NCBI RefSeq assembly: GCF_023716945.1
Contig: NZ_JAMQQF010000015.1
Coordinates: forward strand, 1 to 39,891
Length of the DNA stretch: 39,891 nt
Source: Frankia sp. AiPs1
GTDB lineage: Bacteria > Actinomycetota > Actinomycetes > Frankiales > Frankiaceae
Reading direction: 5' to 3'
Part shown: piece by piece, positions 8,757-16,823 of the stretch
Layout of the letters: each line of letters starts with the position of its first letter
How positions within the stretch are numbered: the stretch's first letter is position 1
Notes under the pieces: model-generated
What the model saw: only the letters and a program-made list of their open reading frames with translations
What the model was told of the DNA's origin: nothing
Databases searched by the model: none
Made by a program: the position numbers and the translations under genes

Positions 8757-8848
8757 CGGTCCGTGATCATCCCTAGAGGGATCGCAACATGAGGGTCACA
8801 TGCGGAGCGATAAGCACCCCGGTCCGTGATCATCCCTAGAGGGATCGC
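8757..8848. repeat. Two identical 29-base repeats 63 bases apart (CRISPR-like)
   Basis: Positions 8757-8785 and 8820-8848 are identical over 29 bases and enclose a unique 34-base stretch (8786-8819). Each repeat carries the inner dyad ATCCCT-AG-AGGGAT. A third, degraded copy may start near 8693, where GATCATCCC at 8701-8709 sits 64 bases before the same word in the first full copy. Repeat length, spacer length and a decayed end copy all fit a minimal or relic CRISPR array. There is no cas gene or AT-rich leader here, so a generic dispersed repeat is equally possible. Confidence 0.6.
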
Positions 8849-8902
8849 GACCGCGTGTGGGCATCCGGGTTCTCAGACACACGAGCCGGCGGCGTAGACG
8901 CG

Positions 8903-8944
8903 ACCGGCCGGTGGCCGTCCCGGAAAGGACGGCCGCCGGCCGGT
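8903..8944. terminator. Terminator hairpin at the end of the 11-gene operon
   Basis: A 17-base-pair stem (8904-8920 with 8927-8943, one G-T pair, plus a closing A-T pair) and a CGGAAA loop lie 11 bases past the stop codon of the leftward hydroxylase gene. It also lies downstream of the rightward ligase. Confidence 0.7.
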
Positions 8945-8954
8945 GACGCGGGAA

Positions 8955-10820
8955 TCAGAAACGTGGGCTGGCCGTGGGTGGCGCGACCGGGCCCGTGCTG
9001 TCGCCGCTGATGGCGGCCGGCGGCACGGGCACTCCCAGCAGGGTGCGCAGCCGCCGCGTCGTCACCTCCAGCTCCGCGGCCGGGCAGACCGCCAGCACGT
9101 ACCGGTCCGGGCGCAGGATGATGATCTCGTCGGCGGGGCGGCCCAGGCGCAGATCCCGGAACGCCCCGTCGATGTCGCGCACCAGCAGCGACCCGGTCCG
9201 CGGGTCCGTGGGCGTGCCCGGCGCCCGATCATTCGAGGCACCGGTGCCGATCCCGCCGGTCGACCTGGTCGGGGCCTCGCCCGCGGTGGTCGAGGTGGCC
9301 TCGGTGGAGGTGGTCGCGGTGGAGGTGGTCGCGGTGGTCGGCGTGGTCGTCTTGGTTGAGGGGGGCGGGGGGGTTGCGGTGGCGGCGCTGTCCTCGGCGG
9401 GTGCGCCGCGCCGCGCGGTGCGGGCCGGGTCGACCCGGATGGTCAGCGCGCCCAGCGCCTGCCAGAACGCCAGACCCTCCGCGGACAGCGCAGCGACCGG
9501 GTCGCGCCCGATGCCGATGACGGCGAACGACGACCCGACGACGTCGTCGAGCTTCATCCGCAGCCGGTCGGCGGTCTCCACCGACGGCTGGCCGAACATC
9601 CGGCCCACCGGGGAGCCCTTGTCCGGGGCCGCCGGGGTCAGGACCGCGCCCTCGGTGTAGCGGGGCAGCGGCTTGTACTTCATCTGCAGGATGTAGTCCC
9701 GGGCCCCGGGGATGCGCTGGACGCCGACGAAGAACGCGTCGCGCACCCGTTCGGTGAGTCGGTTGCGCGGCTCGTACATCGCGCCGACCCGGGTGGCGAA
9801 GGAGACCATGGTCTCGGCGTGGGCGCGCCGCTCGGCGTCGTAGGTGTCGAGGAGGCGTTCGTCGGCGCGGCCGGCGAGCACCGCGGCGAGCTTCCAGCCG
9901 AGGTTCGTCGCGTCCCGGATCCCGGAGTTCATCCCCTGGCCGAAGAACGGCGGCTGCAGGTGGGCGGCGTCGCCGGCGAGGAACACCGGGCCGACCTGGA
10001 AGGTCGTGGCGATGCGGGAGTGGTGCCAGTAGATCCGCCGCCGGGAGATCCGCGGCATCGGCGTGTCCTTGTAGAGCCGGGCGAGCAGGCCCATGACGAC
10101 CTCGTCGGTCACCATCTGCTCGTCGGTCTCGTCGGGCAGCAGCTTGAACTCGAAGCGGCGGTGCCCGTAGGGCAGCGGGATCGTCATCGACGGGCGGACC
10201 GGGTCGCAGTGCACCGCCGAGTAGGGCGCGTCGAGCTGGTCGTCGGAGACGTCGACCACGAGCCACTTCGACGGGTTCGTCTCGCCCACGAGCTCGACGC
10301 CCACGCTGCGGCGCACGAAGCTGCGCCCGCCGTCGGCGCCGACGAGGTAGCGGGCGCTGACCGTGACGTCCTCGCCGTCGCGCGTGCCGGTCAGCACGAC
10401 GCCGTCGTCGGTGCGCTCCAGCCCGGTCACCTCCGTGTCGGCGTACAGCCGCACACCGGGGAAGCGGTCGAGCCCGCGGCGCAGCGTCGCCTCCATCAGC
10501 GGCTGGAAGAACAGGTTGCGCCGCGGCCAGCCGAACGGCTGCCCACTGGGCCCCACGTGCGCGAGGACTTTGCCCTGCGAGTTGTGGTAGCGGATCGGCG
10601 CGTTCTGAATGCAGTCGGCGAGCACCTCGTGAACCAGGCCGACAGCCTGGAACGTCCTCAACGACTCGTCGTCCACAGCGACGGCCCGCGGATAGTCGAT
10701 GACCCCGGACTCCCGGTCGAGCACCACGGTGCTCACCCCGTAGGTGCCCAGCAGGTTGGACAGCGTCACCCCGCACGGTCCCGCGCCGACGATCGCCACA
10801 TCGGCCGATTCCCTGATCAT
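8955..10820 (-). CDS. FAD-dependent aromatic hydroxylase (class A, MhpA-like)
   Basis: A 621-aa single-component flavoprotein that should hydroxylate a phenolic ring ortho to the OH using NAD(P)H and O2. It has the FAD motif GAGPCG near residue 12, the DG motif GADGGRSFVRR near 165 and the GD motif FLAGDAAHLQPPFFGQGMN near 290. The wording is close to 3-(3-hydroxyphenyl)propionate hydroxylases. Residues about 483-535 are a Thr/Ser/Pro-rich low-complexity linker coded by short tandem repeats, sitting inside the usual thioredoxin-like C-terminal domain; this is unusual for a cytosolic enzyme. GAGGAGAC precedes ATG 10820. It is last in the operon after the ferredoxin, and could supply a second route to a catechol. 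Confidence 0.9.
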   Translation of the reverse strand: MIRESADVAIVGAGPCGVTLSNLLGTYGVSTVVLDRESGVIDYPRAVAVDDESLRTFQAVGLVHEVLADCIQNAPIRYHNSQGKVLAHVGPSGQPFGWPRRNLFFQPLMEATLRRGLDRFPGVRLYADTEVTGLERTDDGVVLTGTRDGEDVTVSARYLVGADGGRSFVRRSVGVELVGETNPSKWLVVDVSDDQLDAPYSAVHCDPVRPSMTIPLPYGHRRFEFKLLPDETDEQMVTDEVVMGLLARLYKDTPMPRISRRRIYWHHSRIATTFQVGPVFLAGDAAHLQPPFFGQGMNSGIRDATNLGWKLAAVLAGRADERLLDTYDAERRAHAETMVSFATRVGAMYEPRNRLTERVRDAFFVGVQRIPGARDYILQMKYKPLPRYTEGAVLTPAAPDKGSPVGRMFGQPSVETADRLRMKLDDVVGSSFAVIGIGRDPVAALSAEGLAFWQALGALTIRVDPARTARRGAPAEDSAATATPPPPSTKTTTPTTATTSTATTSTEATSTTAGEAPTRSTGGIGTGASNDRAPGTPTDPRTGSLLVRDIDGAFRDLRLGRPADEIIILRPDRYVLAVCPAAELEVTTRRLRTLLGVPVPPAAISGDSTGPVAPPTASPRF

Positions 10821-10884
10821 TACCGTCTCCTCGTTCCTGCCCGGAGGGGATCGCCATCGTGGTGCCGTGGCGGCTGCCTCGCCG

Positions 10885-11051
10885 TCCTGCCCGTGGTCGC
10901 GGTCCTGCCCGTCGTCGGCGTCCTGCCCGGGTCGCTACTGTTCCGCCATTGTCGTGCTTTCCGACATTGTCGTGCTTTCTGCCGGTGCCGTGCCTTCTGT
11001 TGCTGTCGTGCTCCCTGGTTGCAGTCGTGCTCTGTTGCTTTCGTGCTTTCC
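10885..11051. repeat. Degenerate 18-base tandem repeats between hydroxylase and ferredoxin
   Basis: TCCTGCCCG recurs at 10885, 10903 and 10921 with an 18-base period. From about 10947 to 11051 a different 18-base unit built on TTGTCGTGCTTTC recurs five or six times with errors. The repeats fill most of the 261-base gap between the two genes. No gene is seen in the gap. Confidence 0.65.
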
Positions 11052-11081
11052 GAGCCTCGCCTGCCGATCCGGTCCGCCCGG

Positions 11082-11279
11082 TCAGTCGGCCAGCACGGAG
11101 ATGGCCTGCTGGGGGCAGGCGGCGACGCCGCGGCGGGCGTCGTCCTCGGCGCCGGCGGGCACGGTGACGTCACCGCTGAGCGCGGTGAAGCCGTCGTCGT
11201 CGAGCGGGTACAGCTCCGGGTTCACCAGGTAGCACTGGCCGTGGCCGGAGCATTCCGGCTGCTCCATGTGGATACGCAT
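11082..11279 (-). CDS. Small single-cluster ferredoxin (3Fe-4S type, CxxHxxC)
   Basis: A 65-aa acidic ferredoxin that carries one electron to an oxygenase. Cluster residues visible are C10, C16 and C55-P, with His13 where 4Fe-4S ferredoxins have their second Cys, so a 3Fe-4S cluster is most likely. Such ferredoxins commonly serve cytochromes P450. No P450 is in the window, but actinobacterial Rieske dioxygenases such as the phd system of Nocardioides sp. KP7 use this ferredoxin type. It lies in the same operon as Rieske alpha and beta, which makes it their likely donor, with FprA (3268) as possible reductase. A GAGGA lies upstream of ATG 11279, which begins MRIHMEQPEC. Confidence 0.92.
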   Translation of the reverse strand: MRIHMEQPECSGHGQCYLVNPELYPLDDDGFTALSGDVTVPAGAEDDARRGVAACPQQAISVLAD

Positions 11280-11295
11280 GCGTTCGTCGTCCTCG

Positions 11296-11379
11296 TCGGC
11301 TGGGATTCGGGGTCGGCTGGGATTCGGGGTGGCTGGACTGCGGGGTCGGCTGGGATTCGGGGTTGGCCGGGGCTCGGGG
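11296..11379. repeat. 17-base tandem repeat between ferredoxin and hydratase genes
   Basis: The unit TCGGCTGGGATTCGGGG starts at 11296, 11313 and 11346 in exact copies. A 16-base variant lies at 11330 and a diverged copy at 11363, giving about five units in the short gap between two genes. Confidence 0.75.
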
Positions 11380-11421
11380 TTGGCCAGCCGGCCAGCCGGC
11401 CGAGTCTGGTCACGGGCGCGG

Positions 11422-12201
11422 TCAGCGGAAGCGGGGCTTGCGCTTCACGTTCGGCGGGACGGGGCTGCCGCCGCGGTTGCCGCGCTGGGTGTACGACAGC
11501 CCGGCCCGCTGGGCCAGCGACGGGGTCATGTCCAGGGACTCCCAGATCGCGCGGATGGTCCCCTGGATGGCCTCCGGGCGGCGCGCGGCAATCTCGGCGG
11601 CGAGCTCCGCGGCCCGCGGCCAGAGCTGCTCGCGGGGCACCACCTCGGTGACGATACCCAGCCGCAGGGCCGTCTCGGCGGTGAGTCGCTCGTCGTTGCC
11701 GAGCAGCGCCCAGCGCAGCACGTCGCCCAGCGGGATGTTGCGGGCCAGCATCCCGATCGGCTCCAGCGCGGAGACGAGGCCGCCGTTGGCATGTGGGTCG
11801 AAGAAGGTGGCGTCCTCGGAGCAGATGATGATGTCCGACTCGTTCAGGAAGTACATGGCGCCACCGGCGGCGATGCCGTGCACCGCGGTGATCACCGGCT
11901 TCCAGACGAACTGCTTGCGCGGGCCGAGGCGGACCCCGGGGTCCTCCTGGTTCCACAGGTTCTGGTCGTTCCACCAGGGGCCCTCCTGGATGTCCAGCCC
12001 CGTGCAGAAGGCGCGCTCGCCGGCGGCGCGCAGGATGGCGACGCGGACGTCGTCGTCGTCGCGGACCTCGGCCCAGACCGCCTCCATCTCCAGCGTCATC
12101 GTCTCCGTGAAGGAGTTGAGCCGCTCGGGGCGGTTGAGGGTGATGGTCGCGACGTGGTCGTCGACCTCGTACAGGACGGTCGTGAGGTCCTTGAGCGGCA
12201 T
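11422..12201 (-). CDS. Enoyl-CoA hydratase/isomerase (crotonase) family protein
   Basis: A 259-aa crotonase-fold protein acting on acyl-CoA thioesters. The oxyanion-hole segments are visible as AFCTGLD (about 65-70) and HGIAAGGAM (108-116). The two glutamates of true hydratases are not at their usual places: Tyr117 lies near the first, and the second region reads DPHANGGLVSALEP. Simple 2-enoyl-CoA hydration is therefore doubtful, and isomerase, hydrolase or C-C bond chemistry is possible. GAGGAA precedes ATG 12201. It sits mid-operon between the isochorismatase-like gene and the ferredoxin, so it may act on the arylacyl-CoA or on the acyl-CoA freed from the ring. Confidence 0.88.
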   Translation of the reverse strand: MPLKDLTTVLYEVDDHVATITLNRPERLNSFTETMTLEMEAVWAEVRDDDDVRVAILRAAGERAFCTGLDIQEGPWWNDQNLWNQEDPGVRLGPRKQFVWKPVITAVHGIAAGGAMYFLNESDIIICSEDATFFDPHANGGLVSALEPIGMLARNIPLGDVLRWALLGNDERLTAETALRLGIVTEVVPREQLWPRAAELAAEIAARRPEAIQGTIRAIWESLDMTPSLAQRAGLSYTQRGNRGGSPVPPNVKRKPRFR

Positions 12202-12281
12202 GAATGTTCCTCGTGAGTGGCGAGCCGGCTGAACTGGCTGGGCTGGCTGGGCTGGATCCGGTGGGGGAGTGGTTCGCAGGA

Positions 12282-12911
12282 TCAGGGGCTGGCGTCCCAG
12301 CCGCCGGCGCCCGCCTTCAGTTCGGTCACCACCTCGTCGACGGTCGTGATCCTCGTGACCATGGCCAGGAAGTTGTCGAGCATGAACCGGTGGGTCTCGG
12401 CGGAGGCGCCCGCGGTGGCGTCTTCGGGCAGCACCACGTGGTAGCCGCGGTTGACCGCCTCCAGCACGAGACCCGGGATCGCGACGTTCGTCGACACCCC
12501 GGCGACGACCACGACACGGGTGTCGGTCAGGCGCAGCATCGCGTCGAGGTCGGTGCCGTAGAACGCGGTGAGCCCCGTCGCGCGGCTGCTGACCAGGTCG
12601 CCCTCGCGGGGGGTCACCGGCTCGGGGACCTCGACGTCCACGCTGCCGGCGATCATCGTCCGGCGTTTGATCGCCATCGCGGACAGCGCCGAGTTCGCGC
12701 GCAGGCCGACCAGGTCCGGCCGGTGCTCGATGATGGCGTGCACCACCGGCAGGCCGGCGGCGCGAAACGCCTCCGCGAGCACGCCGATGCGGGCGCCGAC
12801 GTCCCGGGACTCGGCCTGCTCGGCGAGCGCCGGCAGCCGGCTCACCGCCGGATCGACGATGCCGCGTTGGAACTCGCTGATGACCAGCGCCGGCCGGCCG
12901 ATGATGAGCAT
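12282..12911 (-). CDS. Isochorismatase-fold protein lacking the usual catalytic triad
   Basis: A 209-aa protein of the isochorismatase-like cysteine hydrolase superfamily, whose active members use Asp, Lys and Cys. Here all three sites differ. ISEFQRG has Glu where DxQ gives the Asp. The segment DLVSSRATGLTAFYGTDLDAML has Arg near the Lys position. GVSTNVAIPG has Ala where the nucleophilic Cys of GVxTxxCV stands. The fold blocks are otherwise well kept, including VVLPEDATAG. I believe actinobacteria contain a conserved subgroup of this kind, so this is a real gene, not a decayed one. It may have different chemistry or a binding role. GGAGAGGA precedes ATG 12911. Confidence 0.85.
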   Translation of the reverse strand: MLIIGRPALVISEFQRGIVDPAVSRLPALAEQAESRDVGARIGVLAEAFRAAGLPVVHAIIEHRPDLVGLRANSALSAMAIKRRTMIAGSVDVEVPEPVTPREGDLVSSRATGLTAFYGTDLDAMLRLTDTRVVVVAGVSTNVAIPGLVLEAVNRGYHVVLPEDATAGASAETHRFMLDNFLAMVTRITTVDEVVTELKAGAGGWDASP

Positions 12912-12964
12912 GCTGATCGTCCTCTCCGCAGGAACTTCGGGGCCTCGCGCCCGCTTCCGACTTC

Positions 12965-14527
12965 TCAGACGCCGATGCGCCGGCGCAGGTCGGGCAGGGT
13001 GACCTTGCCCATCGCGTTGCGCGGCAGCGCCTCGACGATCTCGAGCCGCTCCGGGAGCTTGCGCTTGTTCAGGCCGCCGGCGAGCAGGTGCTCGCAGAGC
13101 TGGGACAGCGTCGGCGGCGCGGTGGCGTCCGCGGGCACGACCACGGCGCAGACCCGTTCGCCGGTCACCGGATCCGGCACGCCGAGCACCGCCACGTCGG
13201 CGACCCCGGGATGCACGGCCAGCGGCTCGGCGACCTCCCGGGCGGAGATGTTCTCCATGTTCCGGATGATCACCTCCTTGAGTCGGCCGGTGACGGTGAG
13301 ATAGGACCGTTCGTCGACGAAGCCGAGATCGCCGGTGCGGAAGAAGCCGTCGGCGTCGAACGCCTCGGCGTCGAGTGCGGCGTCGACGTAGCCGAGCATG
13401 AGCTGCGGGCCGCGGACCCGGATCTCCCCGGACTCCCCGGGGTCGGCGCGTGATCCGTCCGGGCGCACGACGATGACCTCGGCGCCCACACCGGGCGGAC
13501 CCTCGGTGCTCGCGTGGTCGGGGTCGGCGTCATCCGCCCGGCCCCAGCACACGTAGGGGCATTCGGTCATCCCGTAGCCCGAGACAACGCCCACCCCGCC
13601 GAGGGTGTCGCGGACCTCGGCGTGCAGGCTCGCCGGACGCGGGGAGCCGCCGCAGAGGAACACCCGCGCCCGCGGGAACAGCCGGACGTCCGGGGCGGCG
13701 GCCTGGCGGGCGAGGTAGGCCCGGATGAACGGCACCCCGGACCCGACGATCGTCACGCCGTGGGCGGCCAGCAGGTCCGGGGTGCTCGCCGGGTCGAACA
13801 ACTCCGCGGTCACCAGCGAGCTGCCGCAACGCAGCGCCGTGAGGAGATGGGCGAGGCCGCCGATGTGGGCGATCGGCGCCAGCACCGCGACCCGGTCGCC
13901 GGCGGTGACCGCCAGCGCGTCGCTGAACGTGCTGGACGCGGCGAGCAGCGCGCCGTCGGTGTGCCGGGCGCCCTTGGGCGCCGAGGTGGTGCCCGAGGTG
14001 TAGAGCAGCCAGCGCACCGCCGCCTGCTGCCCGGACTCGTTCGCCGGGTCCGGGGGGAGGCCGGCGGCCGCGTCGGTGTCACTCAGCGCGGCCACGTCAC
14101 TCAGCGCGGCCACGTCACTCAGCTCGGCCACCTCGAGGCCCGGCACGTCGGCGGCGACGGCGCGGGCCATGGCGAGGTGGTCGAACCCGCGGAAGCTCGC
14201 CGCGACGATGAGCAGCCGGGTGCCGGCCTGCCGGGTGATGAATCCGACCTCGCGCTCGCGCAGCATCGTCACCAGCGGGTTCTGCACCGCGCCGAGCCGG
14301 CTGAGCGCCGCTGCGAGCACCATTGTCGAGATCCGGTTCGGCAACTGCCAGGACACGACGTCGCCGCGGCCGAGGCCACGCGCCGCCAGCCCCGCGGCGA
14401 GCCGCTCGGCCCGGTCGCGGAACTGCGCGAACGTGACCCGGTCCCCGCCCGCGTCCACCGCGAGCAGGGCGTCGGGTGTCAGCGCCGCCCGCGACCGGGC
14501 GAGCTCCCACAGCGACGTCGGGCTCAC
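12965..14527 (-). CDS. AMP-forming acyl-CoA ligase (CoA ligase 2)
   Basis: A 520-aa ANL-superfamily ligase. Visible motifs are YTSGTTSAPKG (the usual fifth residue Gly is Ser), GYGMTECPYV, RLKEVIIRNMENIS and the catalytic-lysine block LPRNAMGKV near the C-terminus. The GTG start at 14527 overlaps the TGA of the preceding ligase as GTGA and has no clear ribosome site of its own, which indicates translational coupling. Three exact 18-base repeats (14078-14131) code for LSDVAA copies near residues 132-150. It resembles the ligase at 6873 more than its immediate neighbour. Two coupled ligases suggest two different acids are activated, for example the parent acid and a shortened side-chain acid. 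Confidence 0.9.
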   Translation of the reverse strand: MSPTSLWELARSRAALTPDALLAVDAGGDRVTFAQFRDRAERLAAGLAARGLGRGDVVSWQLPNRISTMVLAAALSRLGAVQNPLVTMLREREVGFITRQAGTRLLIVAASFRGFDHLAMARAVAADVPGLEVAELSDVAALSDVAALSDTDAAAGLPPDPANESGQQAAVRWLLYTSGTTSAPKGARHTDGALLAASSTFSDALAVTAGDRVAVLAPIAHIGGLAHLLTALRCGSSLVTAELFDPASTPDLLAAHGVTIVGSGVPFIRAYLARQAAAPDVRLFPRARVFLCGGSPRPASLHAEVRDTLGGVGVVSGYGMTECPYVCWGRADDADPDHASTEGPPGVGAEVIVVRPDGSRADPGESGEIRVRGPQLMLGYVDAALDAEAFDADGFFRTGDLGFVDERSYLTVTGRLKEVIIRNMENISAREVAEPLAVHPGVADVAVLGVPDPVTGERVCAVVVPADATAPPTLSQLCEHLLAGGLNKRKLPERLEIVEALPRNAMGKVTLPDLRRRIGV

Positions 14528-16068
14528 GGTGATGCGGGCGCGGCAAGCTGCGCCCGTAGCTCCCGCTTGAGGATCTTGCCGGCCGGGCCGAGGGGCATCT
14601 CCGGGCGGAACGCGTAGCCGCGCGGCTGCTTGTAGCCGGCGAGCTGCTCGCGGGACAGCGTGCGCAGCTGCCCCTCCAGGTCCTCGGGGGTGATCTCGCC
14701 CTTGGGCACCACGACCGCGATCGGGGTCTCGCCCCACTCCGGGTGCGGGACGCCGACGACGGCGACCAGGTCGACGTTCGGGTGCGCGCCGAGTACCCGC
14801 TCGATCTCGGCCGGGTAGACGTTGAACCCACCGGAGATGATCATGTCGGTCTTGCGGCCGGCGATGTGCAGGTAGCCGCGCTCGTCGAGGCGGCCCAGGT
14901 CACCGGTCCACAAGCCGTCGGGCCGGAAGGTCTCGGCGTTGGCCTCGGGCCGGTTCCAGTAGCCGCGGGCGACCGAGTCGGCCTTGACGACGATCTCGCC
15001 GACCTCGCCCCGGGGCAGCTCCGCGCCGTCGTCGCCGACGATGCGGATCTCCGCGTGCGGCGTCTCCTTGCCGCACGAGCCGCGCAGCGCGTCGTCCCCG
15101 GCGAAGATCTCCCGGTGATCCTCGGGGGTGAGGATCGTGACCTGCCCGCCGGCCTCGGTGGAGCCGTAGCGCTGCTGCAGGTCGCAACCGAGCTTGCGGG
15201 CCGCCTCCTCGGCAAGGCCGGGCGGGGCCGGCGCCGAGCCGTAGCTGATCCGTCGCAGGCTGGACACGTCGATGCCGGGCCGGGCGTCTAGTTCGCGCAG
15301 CGTGCGGATCAGCATGGTCGGGATGAACGTGGTCATCGTGACCTTCCACCGCTCGATCGTCGCCAGCACGGCGACGGGGTCGAAGCGGGGATGGATGACC
15401 ATCGTCTGACCCAGGTACATCCACGACAGCGTCCGGATCATCCCACCCGCGGTGAAGAACGGGGTGGTCGCCAGGAACACGTCGTCGTGGCGGGACTCGG
15501 TGGAGATCGTGGTGTCGAGCACCTGGGCGAGCAGGGTGCGGTGCTCGTGCACCACGGCCTTGGGGCGACCGGTCGTCCCGCTGGTGTAGAGCAGCAGGTG
15601 GATGTCGCTGTCGGTGAGGTCCGCCGGGGTGGGGTCGGCGTCGCGGCCGGCGGCGAGCGCCTTGGCGTAGTTCACCCCGACCGAGTCCCCGCCGATCTCG
15701 ATGACGGTGTCCAGGGCGGCCAGCGGCGCCCCGGGCCCGTCGACGTGGTCGGTGTGCACGATGGCCGCCCGCGCCCCGCTGTCGGACAGGACGTAGTCGA
15801 CCTCCGGCCCGGAGAGCCGGATGTTGATCGGCACGAGCACCAGGCCCGCCTTGGCGAGTCCGTAGGTGATCTCCGGCCACTCCGGGGTGTTGCGCGCGCA
15901 GACGGCGACCCGGTCACCCTTGGCCAGCCCCCGCCCGAGCAGGTAGGTGGCGATGCGGTTCGCACGCTGGTCCAGCGACCGCCAGGACAGCTCGGTGTCC
16001 TCGTACACCACCGCGGCCTTGTCGGGGTAGCGGCGGGCATTGCGCCGGGCTATGTCGCCGATCAGCAT
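14524..16068 (-). CDS. AMP-forming acyl-CoA ligase (CoA ligase 3, IpfF-position)
   Basis: A 514-aa ANL ligase with YTSGTTGRPKAVVHEHR near residue 170, RYGSTEAGGQ near 300, GRKTDMIISGGFNVYP near 415 and the catalytic lysine in GPAGKILKREL near 500. ATG 16068 is preceded by GAGGAACG; an in-frame TTG four codons earlier is less likely. It directly follows Rieske beta, with a repeat-filled gap between. Its place beside Rieske alpha and beta, the thiolase and the OB-fold protein matches that of IpfF, the arylpropionate-CoA ligase of the ibuprofen cluster. It is therefore the best candidate to activate the aromatic acid. Substrate inferred from context only. Confidence 0.9.
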   Translation of the reverse strand: MLIGDIARRNARRYPDKAAVVYEDTELSWRSLDQRANRIATYLLGRGLAKGDRVAVCARNTPEWPEITYGLAKAGLVLVPINIRLSGPEVDYVLSDSGARAAIVHTDHVDGPGAPLAALDTVIEIGGDSVGVNYAKALAAGRDADPTPADLTDSDIHLLLYTSGTTGRPKAVVHEHRTLLAQVLDTTISTESRHDDVFLATTPFFTAGGMIRTLSWMYLGQTMVIHPRFDPVAVLATIERWKVTMTTFIPTMLIRTLRELDARPGIDVSSLRRISYGSAPAPPGLAEEAARKLGCDLQQRYGSTEAGGQVTILTPEDHREIFAGDDALRGSCGKETPHAEIRIVGDDGAELPRGEVGEIVVKADSVARGYWNRPEANAETFRPDGLWTGDLGRLDERGYLHIAGRKTDMIISGGFNVYPAEIERVLGAHPNVDLVAVVGVPHPEWGETPIAVVVPKGEITPEDLEGQLRTLSREQLAGYKQPRGYAFRPEMPLGPAGKILKRELRAQLAAPASP

Positions 16069-16147
16069 CGTTCCTCGCAACTCGGGCGGGCGGCGCCGAC
16101 CGGCGCCGACGCGAGGTCGGGCCGGGGGAGCCGGAATTCGGATCAGG

Positions 16148-16250
16148 AAGGGCGACCCGGGATCGAACGGGCCGCCCCGAATCGAGGCCGGGCCGCCCCG
16201 AATCGAGGACGGACGGCCTCGGATCGAGGCCGGGCCGCCTCAGATCAGGA
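16148..16250. repeat. 21-base tandem repeat at the end of the Rieske beta gene
   Basis: Units of 21 bases built on GGGCCGCCCCGAATCGAGG start at 16148 (diverged), 16169, 16190, 16211 and 16232 (partial). They run from the intergenic gap into the last codons of the beta-subunit gene. The word GATCAGGAAGG flanks the array at 16141 and 16243, as if the array had expanded inside one copy. Confidence 0.75.
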
Positions 16251-16764
16251 AGGACATCGTGGAGACGGGCCCGCCGGCGTTGACCAGGTGGACGGTCTTG
16301 GCTGCGAGCTTGAGGTCCCCACCGCGTGCCCGGATCCGGTACTCGTAGCGGCCGGCCCAGACGGTCAGGTCGAACCGGTACTCGTAGACCACGAAGTTGC
16401 CGGCCACGGTCGTCGTGTCGGCGTCCTGGGCGACGACCTCCAGGTTCGTGATCAGCCGGCGCAGCACCGACGGCGGTGTCTGGGAGTGCCGGTTGCCGGA
16501 GTTGAGCTGCGCGACCCGGCTGCGGATCCGGCGGCGGTTGTCGTAGATGTAGGAGACGTTGACCTTCGGGTCGTGGTCGGGGTGCATCGGCACCCAGTAC
16601 TTGGCGTCGTCGTCCCACAGCGCTTCCCACTCCGAGTACCGCGCCTCGTCGGCGAGGCGGGCCTCGGTGTAGATGAAGGAGGCCAGAGCTGGGTCGACGC
16701 CGGCGGCGGGCACGGCGCCGGCGGGCGCCGCGGCGGCGGCGCCGAGGCTGGTGAGGTCGGACAT
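16240..16764 (-). CDS. Rieske ring-hydroxylating dioxygenase, beta (small) subunit
   Basis: A 174-aa NTF2-fold structural subunit of an alpha3beta3 Rieske dioxygenase. Family signs are the N-terminal FIYTEARLADEARYSEWEAL block, then DDDAKYWVPM, the YDNRRRIRSRVAQLNSG segment and the C-terminal KLAAKTVHLVN strand. An Ala/Pro/Gly-rich extension of about 25 residues precedes the domain. ATG 16764 has GGGAG upstream. It follows the alpha gene by 59 bases, so the two are made together. The subunit mainly supports assembly; substrate choice lies in alpha. Confidence 0.93.
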   Translation of the reverse strand: MSDLTSLGAAAAAPAGAVPAAGVDPALASFIYTEARLADEARYSEWEALWDDDAKYWVPMHPDHDPKVNVSYIYDNRRRIRSRVAQLNSGNRHSQTPPSVLRRLITNLEVVAQDADTTTVAGNFVVYEYRFDLTVWAGRYEYRIRARGGDLKLAAKTVHLVNAGGPVSTMSFLI

Positions 16765-16823
16765 GGTGGGCGGGCTCCCTGCTGCGATGGCGGACGGCTG
16801 GCCGGGGTGGTGGACGCGCCCGG

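Larger units (their letters stand above)
8553..8954. other. Gap with CRISPR-like repeat pair and terminator; no gene seen
   Basis: The gap lies between the rightward ligase and the end of the leftward 11-gene operon. It contains the repeat pair and the hairpin listed separately. No coding frame is convincing. Confidence 0.6.
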
